Below are positions 1 to 8,070 of a stretch of 64,000 nucleotides of DNA, in pieces. Under the pieces are notes generated by a model. That model saw nothing but the letters and a program-made list of their open reading frames with translations. It had not been told where the DNA came from and searched no databases. The stretch lies in the NCBI GenBank assembly GCA_900314775.1, contig OMWM01000002.1, positions 53,372-117,371 on the forward strand, given 5' to 3'. A program made the translations under genes and the position numbers. Every line of letters starts with the position of its first letter. The stretch's first letter is position 1. The DNA is from an uncultured Eubacteriales bacterium (lineage in GTDB: Bacteria; Bacillota; Clostridia; Lachnospirales; Lachnospiraceae).

Positions 1-1
1 C

Positions 2-262
2 AGTCAGGGTGTGCCGCTGAAAGACAATGAGAACTACATCGGCGATCTGATCGGCATGCGGGTTGTCACCGATGACGGCCAGGAGCTGGGCGAGCTGACC
101 GAGGTCATGGAAACCGCGGCCAATGCCGTTTTTTCGGTCCGTGACGGCGAGGGCAGGGAGATCCTGATCCCGTCGATTCACGAATGCATTCTCGATGTGA
201 ATCTCGAGGAGAATGTGATGACGGTGCATCTGCTGCCCGGTCTGCGGGAACTGCAGGGGTGA
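2..262 (+). CDS. rimM: Ribosome maturation factor RimM, C-terminal part (5' end outside window)
   Basis: RimM helps assemble the head of the 30S ribosomal subunit, binding S19. Only the C-terminal PRC-barrel half is present: the reading frame is open from the first bases, and the visible part has the features of that domain ([15 protein letters not shown] near the start, [11 protein letters not shown] in the middle, a hydrophobic LLPGLREL end). The gene stops at TGA 260-262, four bases before trmD, the usual rimM-trmD pairing in Firmicutes. The N-terminal RNA-interacting domain lies upstream of the window. Confidence 0.92.
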   Translation, partial: SQGVPLKDNENYIGDLIGMRVVTDDGQELGELTEVMETAANAVFSVRDGEGREILIPSIHECILDVNLEENVMTVHLLPGLRELQG

Positions 263-266
263 TGGC

Positions 267-1028
267 ATGATTTTTGATGTGATGACACTGTTTCCCGAGA
301 TGATCGATTACTGCATGCATGAGAGCGTGATCGGCAGAGCCGTGAAGAAGGGCATTATCACGGTCAACTGCTTCAATATCCGTGATTACTCGACAGACAG
401 GCACAGACATGTCGACGACTACCCTTATGGGGGCGGCGCCGGCATGGTCATGCAGCCGGGCCCGATTTACGACTGCTATGCCGATATCATGGCGGGAAAA
501 GAGACAAAACCGCGTGTGGTTTATCTGACGCCGCAGGGCCGTATTTTCGATCAGCCGCTGGCCAATGAGCTGGCGCGCGAGGAGGAGATCATCTTCCTCT
601 GCGGGCACTACGAGGGCGTGGATGAGCGGATTCTGGAAGAGATTGTGACCGATAACGTTTCCATCGGAGATTATGTGCTGACCGGCGGCGAGATGCCGGC
701 GATGATCATGATCGATGCGATTGCAAGGCAGGTCGAGGGCGTGCTGGGCAGCAGCGAGTCCGCGGCCAACGATTCTTTCCAGGATGGGCTGCTCGAATAT
801 CCGCAGTATACAAGGCCGGAAGAGTTTCATGGCATGCGCGTGCCGGACGTTCTGCTGTCCGGGCATCACGGCAATATCGACCTGTGGCGGCGCCGGCAGT
901 CGCTGAAGCGGACGCTGGAGAGACGCCCCGATCTTCTGGAGAAGGTGCGCCAAAGCGGCGGCCTTTCTGCCGAAGACCGGGAATTACTGGCCGGCCTGCA
1001 GGAAGAGGTGCCCGGCAGCGGGCAGTAA
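267..1028 (+). CDS. trmD: tRNA (guanine-37-N1)-methyltransferase TrmD
   Basis: TrmD transfers a methyl group from SAM to N1 of G37 beside the anticodon, which prevents +1 frameshifting. The 253-residue protein has the full family length. Visible motifs are [12 protein letters not shown] at the N-terminus, [13 protein letters not shown] near residues 50-62, the SPOUT trefoil-knot region with [11 protein letters not shown] and LTGGEMPAM, and the catalytic aspartate region [15 protein letters not shown]. It follows rimM closely and precedes rplS, the conserved ribosome/tRNA maturation order. Confidence 0.97.
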   Translation: MIFDVMTLFPEMIDYCMHESVIGRAVKKGIITVNCFNIRDYSTDRHRHVDDYPYGGGAGMVMQPGPIYDCYADIMAGKETKPRVVYLTPQGRIFDQPLANELAREEEIIFLCGHYEGVDERILEEIVTDNVSIGDYVLTGGEMPAMIMIDAIARQVEGVLGSSESAANDSFQDGLLEYPQYTRPEEFHGMRVPDVLLSGHHGNIDLWRRRQSLKRTLERRPDLLEKVRQSGGLSAEDRELLAGLQEEVPGSGQ

Positions 1029-1035
1029 AAAATTC

Positions 1036-1064
1036 TTGCAATTGCAGGTACGGTATGTTATTAT
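1036..1064 (+). promoter_or_regulatory. Putative sigma-A promoter of rplS
   Basis: TTGCAA at 1036-1041 and TATTAT at 1059-1064 are separated by 17 bases. They sit just after trmD and about 80 bases upstream of the rplS start, so rplS can be transcribed independently of trmD. Assignment is by consensus only. Confidence 0.55.
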
Positions 1065-1144
1065 AACAAAGCATGAAAAAATTTGGATGTTCCGCTGTTG
1101 CCCAGGGCATTACGAACGTCTGGTTATTTTTAAGGAGGTTCATA

Positions 1145-1492
1145 ATGAACGACATTATCAAGAGCATTGAAGATGAGCAGCTGAAGTCTGACATCACAGA
1201 GTTTGCTGTAGGTGATACCATCCGCGTATATGCGAAGGTTATCGAGGGCAAGCGTACAAGAACACAGGTATTCGAAGGCACTGTTATCAAGAGACAGAAC
1301 GGCGGCAGCCGCGAGACCTTCACTGTAAGAAAGACATCCAACGGTATCGGTGTTGAGAAGACATGGCCTCTGCACTCCCCGACAGTTGAGAAGATCGAAG
1401 TCGTCAGAAAAGGTAAGGTAAGACGTGCTAAGCTCTTCTACTTAAGAGACAGAGTCGGTAAGAAGGCTAAGGTTAAGGAACTCGTAAAATAA
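1145..1492 (+). CDS. rplS: 50S ribosomal protein L19
   Basis: L19 lies at the 30S-50S interface of the ribosome. The 115-residue product has the family signature in order: [41 protein letters not shown] and [20 protein letters not shown] at the C-terminus. The open frame extends to 1073, but the start at ATG 1145 is chosen because a strong Shine-Dalgarno AAGGAGG lies at 1132-1138 and the protein then has normal L19 length. It has its own candidate promoter and ends at a strong terminator. Confidence 0.97.
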   Translation: MNDIIKSIEDEQLKSDITEFAVGDTIRVYAKVIEGKRTRTQVFEGTVIKRQNGGSRETFTVRKTSNGIGVEKTWPLHSPTVEKIEVVRKGKVRRAKLFYLRDRVGKKAKVKELVK

Positions 1493-1503
1493 TTGAAGAC
1501 AGG

Positions 1504-1559
1504 CGGGTCTGCGGATTGAACACAATAGACAAGGCAGACCCGTTTTCTTTATATTTTTT
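1504..1559 (+). terminator. Intrinsic terminator after rplS
   Basis: Perfect 9-bp stem CGGGTCTGC (1504-1512) / GCAGACCCG (1534-1542) with a 21-base loop, followed by a T-rich tract (TTTTCTTTATATTTTTT). Confidence 0.88.
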
Positions 1560-1584
1560 CTGATCATGATAACGGAGGTTCATC

Positions 1585-2190
1585 ATGTTCGCAGTATTAT
1601 CCGGCCGGAAGAGCAGAGAAGGCGGCAGACGCCCCGGCAGGAAACAGGTATATGAACGTAAGGCATTGATCCGTCTGCTGATTTATATCGGTACGATTCT
1701 GCTGACGGCGGCGGCCGGCTACTGGTTCGTGTGCGGTTTTGCCACGAAAGAGGCCGTGATGGATGATTCCATGGAACCGACGCTGCAGAGCGAGGACATC
1801 GTGCTTGTCAATAAGGCGGCCTATAAGGTCGGCAAGCCGGACAGCATGGATGTCGCGCTGATCCGGATCGGCCAGTCCGGCAGCGGCCCGGTGTACATCC
1901 GGCGCATTGTCGGCGTGCCGGGAGATACGGTGAAGATCACGGACGGTAAGCTGTATGTCAACGATGAGCAGGTGGAACTGCCTGGCAATGGCGATGCCAT
2001 TGAAGAAGCCGGCGCAGCCGGTACCGGTGTGGAACTCGGCGATGACGAATATTTCGTGCTGTGCGACAATTACAATGGCAGTACGGATGACAGCCGTCTC
2101 GACAGTATCGGTACAGTCAGTGCCGACCAGATTATCGGCAAGATCTGGTTCAGAACCTCACCTGCGTCTTCCATTGGAGGAATTCATTAG
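1585..2190 (+). CDS. lepB: Signal peptidase I family protein (S26), general-base Lys replaced by Arg
   Basis: Type I signal peptidases cleave signal peptides of exported proteins at the outer face of the membrane. The 201-residue protein has a basic N-terminus, one membrane segment near residues 29-50 and the catalytic-serine box DDSMEPT (Ser62). The box normally holding the general-base lysine reads YIRRIVGVPGD, with Arg106 where KR is usual. The DDSR box (168-171) is intact. The start is ATG 1585 with GGAGGTT just upstream. Position between rplS and rbgA is the standard lepB locus. With the lysine missing, activity is uncertain: it may be an atypical enzyme or an inactive paralogue. Confidence 0.85.
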   Translation: MFAVLSGRKSREGGRRPGRKQVYERKALIRLLIYIGTILLTAAAGYWFVCGFATKEAVMDDSMEPTLQSEDIVLVNKAAYKVGKPDSMDVALIRIGQSGSGPVYIRRIVGVPGDTVKITDGKLYVNDEQVELPGNGDAIEEAGAAGTGVELGDDEYFVLCDNYNGSTDDSRLDSIGTVSADQIIGKIWFRTSPASSIGGIH

Positions 2191-3053
2191 TGAATATTGA
2201 GTGGTATCCTGGTCATATGACGCGTGCCCGGCGCATGATGCAGGAAAATATCAAACTCATCGATATAGTTATAGAACTTGTGGATGCGCGTCTTCCGCTG
2301 TCAAGCAAAAATCCGGATATTGATAAACTTGCAGCAGGGAAGGCGCGTCTGCTGGTTATAAACAGAAAAGATATGGCGGATGACGCCGTTACGAACCGGT
2401 GGGCAGATTATTACCGCAGCAAGGGATTTTCCGTACTCTGCGTGGATTCAAAAAGCGGAGCGGGCGTGCGGAAGGTAACCGGCATGGTGCAGGAAGCCTG
2501 CCGCGAGAAGATTGAGAGAGACCGCAGGCGGGGCATCCGAAACCGCCCGCTGCGGGCGATGGTCGTAGGCATCCCGAATGTCGGCAAATCCACCTTTATC
2601 AACCGGCTGATCGGCAAAAACAGCGCCGCGGTCGGCAACAAGCCGGGCGTGACGCGCGGCAAGCAGTGGATCAAGCTTTCCAAAACCATCGATCTGCTGG
2701 ATACGCCGGGCATTCTCTGGCCGAAATTCGAAGATCAGGCCGTCGGCATGCGCCTTGCGGTTTCCGGTTCGATCAGCGACGATATTCTCGACAAGACGGA
2801 GATGGCGCTTTATCTGATCGGCTATCTCAAGTCATCTTATCCGGGTGTGCTGGAACAGCGCTATGGCATCACGGTAAGCGGCAATGATGCGGCGGACCTG
2901 GAAGCGATCGCACTGGCGCGGAAATGTCTTGCCGCCGGCGGTGCGGCCGATATGGACCGCATGGCGGCGCTTCTTGTTGATGAATTCCGTACATTGAAGC
3001 TGGGGCGGATATCGCTTGAGATGCCGCCGGAGGCAGGCAGCGGCGATGAATAA
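2190..3053 (+). CDS. rbgA: Ribosome biogenesis GTPase RbgA (YlqF)
   Basis: RbgA is a circularly permuted GTPase needed for late 50S assembly. The permuted order is visible: G4 NRKD (residues 58-61) comes before G1 GIPNVGKST (127-135) and G3 DTPG (171-174). The N-terminus WYPGHMTRARR is typical. The start is GTG 2190, overlapping the last base of the lepB stop, with GGAGG at 2176-2180. The end overlaps rnhB. The 287-residue length is normal, including the C-terminal ANTAR-like helical region. Confidence 0.96.
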   Translation: MNIEWYPGHMTRARRMMQENIKLIDIVIELVDARLPLSSKNPDIDKLAAGKARLLVINRKDMADDAVTNRWADYYRSKGFSVLCVDSKSGAGVRKVTGMVQEACREKIERDRRRGIRNRPLRAMVVGIPNVGKSTFINRLIGKNSAAVGNKPGVTRGKQWIKLSKTIDLLDTPGILWPKFEDQAVGMRLAVSGSISDDILDKTEMALYLIGYLKSSYPGVLEQRYGITVSGNDAADLEAIALARKCLAAGGAADMDRMAALLVDEFRTLKLGRISLEMPPEAGSGDE

Positions 3054-3819
3054 GGAAAGCATCGCTGCCATCAAAGAGAAGTATAAGGCAGCTGAAGGCA
3101 GTCAGCTGCAGACATTTATTGATACCTACGGTCAGGACAGCCGAAGCGGTGTCCGGAAACTCACGGAGTCGGCCGGACGCAGGCTGGCAGCCTGGAAGAA
3201 GGAGCTTGGCCGGATTGATGCCATGCTGCAGATCGAACGCGGCTGCGCTGCGCAGTACAGCGTGATCTGCGGCGTCGATGAGGCAGGGCGCGGCCCGCTG
3301 GCGGGGCCGGTTGTGGCCGGTGCCGTCATCCTGAACCCGGATGATCCGATTCTTTATGTCAATGATTCCAAAAAGCTCTCGCCGGCCATGCGTGAGAAAC
3401 TGTATACGCAGATCACAGAACGCGCCGTGAGCTGGGCTGCGGGCTGCGCCGATCACGAGGAGATTGACCGGATCAATATCCTGCAGGCAGACTATCAGGC
3501 TATGCGCAGGGCTGTGGCAAAGCTCAGTCCGCAGCCGGATCTGCTGCTCAACGATGCGGTGGTGATTCCTGATCTGCCTGTGCAGCAGATATCGCTGATC
3601 AAAGGCGATGCACGGTGTCTTTCCATCGCGGCGGCAAGCATTGTGGCCAAGGTGACCAGGGACCGGATGATGATGGAATATGATAAGATGTATCCGGAAT
3701 ATCATTTTGCACAAAACAAAGGGTATGGAACAGCTGAACATATCGAGGCGATCCGGAAATACGGACCGTGTCCGATTCACAGGCGTTCCTTTATCAGCCA
3801 TTTCTGGAAGGAGTCATGA
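3046..3819 (+). CDS. rnhB: Ribonuclease HII
   Basis: RNase HII cuts RNA in RNA-DNA hybrids and removes single ribonucleotides misincorporated into DNA. The core begins with GVDEAGRGPLAGP (Asp78 and Glu79 are metal ligands), followed by NDSKKLS and, later, SIVAKVTRDRMM. An N-terminal extension of about 65 residues is common in Firmicute enzymes. I prefer ATG 3046 over an upstream frame extension because GGAGG lies at 3029-3033. It overlaps the end of rbgA by eight bases, so translation is probably coupled. Confidence 0.96.
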   Translation: MNKESIAAIKEKYKAAEGSQLQTFIDTYGQDSRSGVRKLTESAGRRLAAWKKELGRIDAMLQIERGCAAQYSVICGVDEAGRGPLAGPVVAGAVILNPDDPILYVNDSKKLSPAMREKLYTQITERAVSWAAGCADHEEIDRINILQADYQAMRRAVAKLSPQPDLLLNDAVVIPDLPVQQISLIKGDARCLSIAAASIVAKVTRDRMMMEYDKMYPEYHFAQNKGYGTAEHIEAIRKYGPCPIHRRSFISHFWKES

Positions 3820-4179
3820 TTGAACGGCAGCAGAAGGCGTACAGGCAGCCGGTATGAGGATCTGGCGGCAGCATTGCTGGAAAGGGAAGGCTGCACGATT
3901 CTCAGCCGCAATTTCTACGGAAGAAGCGGCGAACTGGATATCGTCGCACGAGACGGAGATACGCTCGTATTCTGCGAGGTCAAATACAGGAGCGGGGACC
4001 GGTGCGGTACGGCACTGGAGGGAGTCACACCGCTCAAGAGACGCCGTATATGCCGCACGGCGGTGGAATATATGGCGAGGGAAGGCTACGGAGATGGCTG
4101 GCCGTGCCGCTTTGATGTCATCGGCATCAGCAGCGGCCGGGTCAGGCATGTGAAAAATGCGTTTGAATTTACAGTATGA
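3820..4179 (+). CDS. yraN: YraN family protein (UPF0102), endonuclease-like fold
   Basis: This 119-residue protein belongs to UPF0102, a restriction-endonuclease-like family of unknown precise role, often next to rnhB. Visible signature: GSRYEDLAAALLEREG, ILSRNFYGRSGELDIVARD and LVFCEVKYRS, which place the Glu-Asp...Glu-x-Lys arrangement of the nuclease core. The start is TTG 3820, directly after the rnhB stop. The stop overlaps the upstream candidate start of the next gene by four bases. Confidence 0.9.
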   Translation: MNGSRRRTGSRYEDLAAALLEREGCTILSRNFYGRSGELDIVARDGDTLVFCEVKYRSGDRCGTALEGVTPLKRRRICRTAVEYMAREGYGDGWPCRFDVIGISSGRVRHVKNAFEFTV

Positions 4180-4196
4180 GATACAGGGGCAGGATT

Positions 4197-5525
4197 ATGC
4201 AGAGTAAAAGTCATGTAATTACCGGCGTGGAGCCCGGCAGCATCGCTGAGGAGATGGGGCTGCGCCCGGGTGACCGGCTGCTGGCGGTCAACGGACATGA
4301 AATCGAGGATATTTTCGATTACCGCTACCTGATCAGTGACGATTATATCGAAGTCCTTGTACAGACAGATGACGGCGAAGAGCTGCTGGAGATTGAGAAG
4401 GACTACAGCGAGGATCTCGGCCTTGATTTCGGCGAGAGCCTGATGGATGCCTACCGGCACTGCAGCAACAAATGCATATTCTGTTTTATCGATCAGCTCC
4501 CGAAGGGGATGCGCGATACGCTGTATTTCAAGGACGATGATTCGAGGCTGTCCTTTCTGCAGGGCAACTATATCACGATGACCAATATGTCGGATGAGGA
4601 GCTCGACCGGATTATCCTGTACAAGCTGGAGCCGATCAATATTTCCGTGCACACGACGAATCCGGAGCTGAGGCAGAAGATGCTCAGCAACCGTTTTGCG
4701 GGCAGAATTCTCGAGCAGATCAGGCGGCTTTATGACGGCGGTATCATCATGAATGCGCAGATTGTGCTCTGCCGCGGCTGGAACGACGGCGAGGAACTGG
4801 AGAGGACGATCCGCGATCTGACGCAGTTCATGCCGAATATCGAAAGCCTTTCGGTTGTGCCGGTCGGTCTGTCCGATCACAGAGAAGGCCTCTGTCCGCT
4901 GGAACCGTTTACGGCGGAGGATGCGGGGCGCGTGATCGATACGATCGAGCGCTGGCAGAAAAGCCTGTATGCGCAGTGCGGCACGCATTTCGTGCATGCC
5001 TCTGATGAATGGTATCTGCTGGCCGGAAGGCCGGTCCCGGAAGAGGCACGCTACGACGGCTACCTGCAGCTGGAAAACGGCGTCGGCATGATCCGTCTCC
5101 TGATTACGGAGTTTACGCAGGCACTCGATGCCCTGCCGGGCGATGACCGGCAGCGGGAAGTGTCGATTGCAACGGGGATGCTGGCAGAATCGACATTGCA
5201 GGCACTGACAGCAAAGCTCCGGGAGAAATTTCCGGGCGTGCAGGTCCATATCCATGCCGTGGAAAACCGTTTCTTCGGCAGCAAGATAACGGTATCCGGT
5301 CTGCTGACCGGACGCGATATCATAGAGCAGCTGCCCGGTGAGCGGCTGGGCGAGGAACTCCTGCTGCCGGCCAATCTGCTGCGTGCCGGTGAGACGATGC
5401 TGCTGGATGACATGGATATCCGGGATATTGAAAGCGCTTTACAAATTCCGGTGAGAATTGTACAATCAAACGGGCAGGACCTTGTGCACTGCCTTATCAA
5501 CAGAAACAGAGGCGATATACAATGA
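4197..5525 (+). CDS. DUF512 radical-SAM/PDZ protein
   Basis: This is the DUF512 family, found mainly in Clostridia and commonly next to der. An N-terminal PDZ-like segment (GVEPGSIAEEMGLRPGDRLLAVNG in two parts) is followed by a radical-SAM-type cysteine motif CSNKCIFC and a C-terminal DUF512 domain. The motif implies a 4Fe-4S cluster that reductively cleaves SAM, but the substrate is unknown. Start choice is between ATG 4176, which overlaps the yraN stop but has no Shine-Dalgarno, and ATG 4197, which has a weak purine-rich stretch upstream. I use 4197. The stop overlaps the der start (ATGA). Confidence 0.88.
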   Translation: MQSKSHVITGVEPGSIAEEMGLRPGDRLLAVNGHEIEDIFDYRYLISDDYIEVLVQTDDGEELLEIEKDYSEDLGLDFGESLMDAYRHCSNKCIFCFIDQLPKGMRDTLYFKDDDSRLSFLQGNYITMTNMSDEELDRIILYKLEPINISVHTTNPELRQKMLSNRFAGRILEQIRRLYDGGIIMNAQIVLCRGWNDGEELERTIRDLTQFMPNIESLSVVPVGLSDHREGLCPLEPFTAEDAGRVIDTIERWQKSLYAQCGTHFVHASDEWYLLAGRPVPEEARYDGYLQLENGVGMIRLLITEFTQALDALPGDDRQREVSIATGMLAESTLQALTAKLREKFPGVQVHIHAVENRFFGSKITVSGLLTGRDIIEQLPGERLGEELLLPANLLRAGETMLLDDMDIRDIESALQIPVRIVQSNGQDLVHCLINRNRGDIQ

Positions 5526-6853
5526 GCAAGCCGATTGTGGCAATTATCGGACGGCCTAATACAGGCAAGTCCACACTGTTTAATGCACTCTGCGGACAGG
5601 AAATATCGATTGTAAAGGACACGCCAGGCGTTACCAGAGACAGAATTTACGGCGACGTCACCTGGCTGGATTATAATTTTACCCTGATTGACACAGGCGG
5701 CATCGAGCCGCTCAGCGATGACGTACTGCTGCGCAGCATGCGGGAGCAGGCGGAGATTGCGATTGAGACAGCGGATGTCATTATTTTTCTGACGGACGTG
5801 CGCGAAGGCGTTACGGATGCGGATTACGAGGTGGCGAATATGCTGCGGCGGTCGAAGAAGCCGATCGTGCTCGTCGTCAACAAGGTGGATAATTTCCGTA
5901 AGATGGAAGCGGATGTATATGAATTTTACAATCTCGGCATCGGCGATCCGGTGCCGATCAGTGCGGCATCACGGCTGAGTCTTGGTGATATGCTGGATGT
6001 GGTCGTGCGTTACCTGCCTGATCCGGATGCGGAGGAAGAAGAAGATGACAGACCGCATATTGCGGTCGTCGGTAAGCCGAATACGGGAAAATCCTCGCTG
6101 ATCAACCGCCTGACCGGTGAAAACCGCGTTATCGTGAGCGATATCGCCGGTACGACGAGAGATGCGATTGACACGGAGATCCGGCATAACGGCAATGAAT
6201 ACGTATTCATCGATACGGCCGGCATCCGGCGCAAGAGCCGGATCAAGGAGGATATCGAGCGGTTCAGCATCATCCGTGCGGTGGCCGCGATTGACCGTTC
6301 TGATGTGGCGATCCTGATGATCGATGCGACCGAAGGCGTCACGGAGCAGGATGCGAAGATCGCCGGTATCGCACATGAGCGCGGCAAGGGCATGATCATC
6401 GCGGTCAACAAGTGGGATGCCATCGAGAAGGACGACCATTCGGTCCGCGACTTTACGGCCGGCATCCGCGACCGGCTGCCGTTCCTGCGGTATGCGGAGA
6501 TCGTGTTCATTTCCGTAAAGACCGGGCAGCGGATCAATAAGCTGTTTGATACCATCGATGCGGTCATCGAGAACCATGCGATGCGGATCGGAACCGGTGT
6601 GCTCAATGAGATACTCAGCGAGGCGGTCGTGCTCAAGCAGCCGCCTTCAGACAAGGGCAAGCGGCTCCGTCTGTACTATATCACGCAGGTTTCCACGAAA
6701 CCGCCGACATTCGTAATATTTATCAACGACAAGAAGCTTGTACATTTCTCGTATACAAGATATATAGAAAACCAGATCAGAGAGACATTCGGCCTGCGCG
6801 GAACGCCGATCCGGTTTATTTATCGGGAGAGAAAGGATAAAGATGTATCATGA
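5522..6853 (+). CDS. der: Ribosome biogenesis GTPase Der (EngA)
   Basis: Der carries two tandem GTPase domains and acts in 50S subunit maturation. Domain 1 has GRPNTGKST near residue 9 and DTGG. Domain 2 has GKPNTGKSS near residue 183, DTAGIRRKSR and NKWD. A KH-like C-terminal domain follows (RFIYRERKDKD end). The 443-residue length is normal. The ATG overlaps the upstream stop by four bases and its own stop overlaps plsY by four, so the three genes are co-transcribed. Confidence 0.97.
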   Translation: MSKPIVAIIGRPNTGKSTLFNALCGQEISIVKDTPGVTRDRIYGDVTWLDYNFTLIDTGGIEPLSDDVLLRSMREQAEIAIETADVIIFLTDVREGVTDADYEVANMLRRSKKPIVLVVNKVDNFRKMEADVYEFYNLGIGDPVPISAASRLSLGDMLDVVVRYLPDPDAEEEEDDRPHIAVVGKPNTGKSSLINRLTGENRVIVSDIAGTTRDAIDTEIRHNGNEYVFIDTAGIRRKSRIKEDIERFSIIRAVAAIDRSDVAILMIDATEGVTEQDAKIAGIAHERGKGMIIAVNKWDAIEKDDHSVRDFTAGIRDRLPFLRYAEIVFISVKTGQRINKLFDTIDAVIENHAMRIGTGVLNEILSEAVVLKQPPSDKGKRLRLYYITQVSTKPPTFVIFINDKKLVHFSYTRYIENQIRETFGLRGTPIRFIYRERKDKDVS

Positions 6854-7464
6854 CACCTGCAAGAGTGATCGTCTGTCTGGTGATCGGATATCTGTTTGGC
6901 TGTTTTCAGACAGGATATCTGTACGGCAGAGTTGTGAAGAAGGATGATATCCGCAAACATGGCAGCGGCAATGTCGGTACGGCCAATATTATCCGTACTT
7001 ATGGAAAGAAGGCGGGCTATCTCGTCTATGCACTGGATACTTTTAAGGTAATTCTGGCGATTATCATCGTGCGGATCGTGATCTACGGCGGCGAGCCGAA
7101 CAATGCACTGCTGGGCATGATTACCGGACTCGGCGCGGTCTGCGGCCACAACTGGCCTTTCTACCTGCATTTCAAGGGCGGTAAGGGCATCGCGGCGACC
7201 TCAGGCGTTATGATGACGCTCGGTGTATGGATTATCATCATCGAGCTTCTGGCGTTCTTTGTTCCGTACTACTTTACGAGAATCGTATCTGTCGGTTCTC
7301 TGGTGCTCACGGGCGTATTCCCGTTCCTGATCCTGATTTTCTATCCGGGTCAGACGGCGATGTTTCTGATCGCGCTGATCCTCGCCGTGATGGCATGGAT
7401 ACAGCACAGAACCAATATCGTGCGGCTCCTGAACGGAACCGAGAGCAGTTTCAGAAAGAAATAA
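6850..7464 (+). CDS. plsY: Acyl-phosphate:glycerol-3-phosphate acyltransferase PlsY
   Basis: PlsY moves an acyl chain from acyl phosphate to glycerol-3-phosphate, the first step of phospholipid synthesis in most Gram-positives. It is an integral membrane protein with about five hydrophobic segments. Conserved loops are visible: GSGNVGTANIIRTYGKKAG, GHNWPFYLHFKGGKGIA and QHRTNIVRLLNGTE. The length of 204 residues is normal. The der-plsY order is widespread in Firmicutes. Confidence 0.95.
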   Translation: MTPARVIVCLVIGYLFGCFQTGYLYGRVVKKDDIRKHGSGNVGTANIIRTYGKKAGYLVYALDTFKVILAIIIVRIVIYGGEPNNALLGMITGLGAVCGHNWPFYLHFKGGKGIAATSGVMMTLGVWIIIIELLAFFVPYYFTRIVSVGSLVLTGVFPFLILIFYPGQTAMFLIALILAVMAWIQHRTNIVRLLNGTESSFRKK

Positions 7465-7476
7465 AATGGCTATTCA

Positions 7477-7514
7477 CAGGTCCGGAGACCGGCGCGTTTT
7501 CGGGCCTGTATTTC
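7477..7514 (+). terminator. Possible weak terminator after plsY
   Basis: An 8-bp stem (one G-T pair) is formed by CAGGTCCG 7477-7484 and CGGGCCTG 7501-7508, followed by a short T-rich stretch (TATTTCATATTTT). The loop is long and the T-run weak, so it may be inefficient. Confidence 0.35.
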
Positions 7515-7541
7515 ATATTTTAAAGAAACGGAGGTGGCACT

Positions 7542-8024
7542 GTGACATCCGTAACAGTGTATACAGATGGCTCCTCACGGGGCAATCCGGGCCCGGGCGG
7601 CTACGGAGCGGTGCTGGAATATATTGACGGTGCGGGAAAGCTGCACACGAAAGAGATGTCGGCCGGCTACCGGCTGACGACAAACAACCGCATGGAACTG
7701 ATGGGCGTGATCAGCGCACTGCGTGCCCTCAACCGGCCCTGTGCAGTGCAGCTGTACACGGATTCACGGTATATCGTCGACGCCGTGAATCTGCACTGGC
7801 TGGACGGCTGGGCCCGCCGGGGATGGAAACGCGGAAAAAATGAGAAGGTCAGGAACGTCGACCTGTGGAAGCAGATCCGTGAGCTGACGGGAATTCACCA
7901 GGTGACATTCAACTGGGTCAAAGGCCATAACGGCCATCCGCAGAATGAGCGCTGCGACCAGCTCGCCACGGCGGCTGCCGACGGAGACCATCTGCTCGAA
8001 GACACAGGATATGAGCCGGAATAA
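7542..8024 (+). CDS. rnhA: Ribonuclease HI
   Basis: RNase HI degrades the RNA strand of RNA-DNA hybrids. All four acidic catalytic residues can be placed: Asp9 in VYTDGSSRGNPGPGG, Glu52 in NNRMELMGV, Asp74 in YTDSRYI and Asp139 in NERCDQLA. The basic protrusion region HWLDGWARRGWKRGKNEKV is present, as in E. coli RnhA. The start is GTG 7542 with GGAGGTGG upstream. The window therefore encodes both RNase HI and HII. Confidence 0.96.
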   Translation: MTSVTVYTDGSSRGNPGPGGYGAVLEYIDGAGKLHTKEMSAGYRLTTNNRMELMGVISALRALNRPCAVQLYTDSRYIVDAVNLHWLDGWARRGWKRGKNEKVRNVDLWKQIRELTGIHQVTFNWVKGHNGHPQNERCDQLATAAADGDHLLEDTGYEPE

Positions 8025-8070
8025 CGGTAAAATAAAACACAGATTGCAAACCGGAGAGAAGCGATAGATC

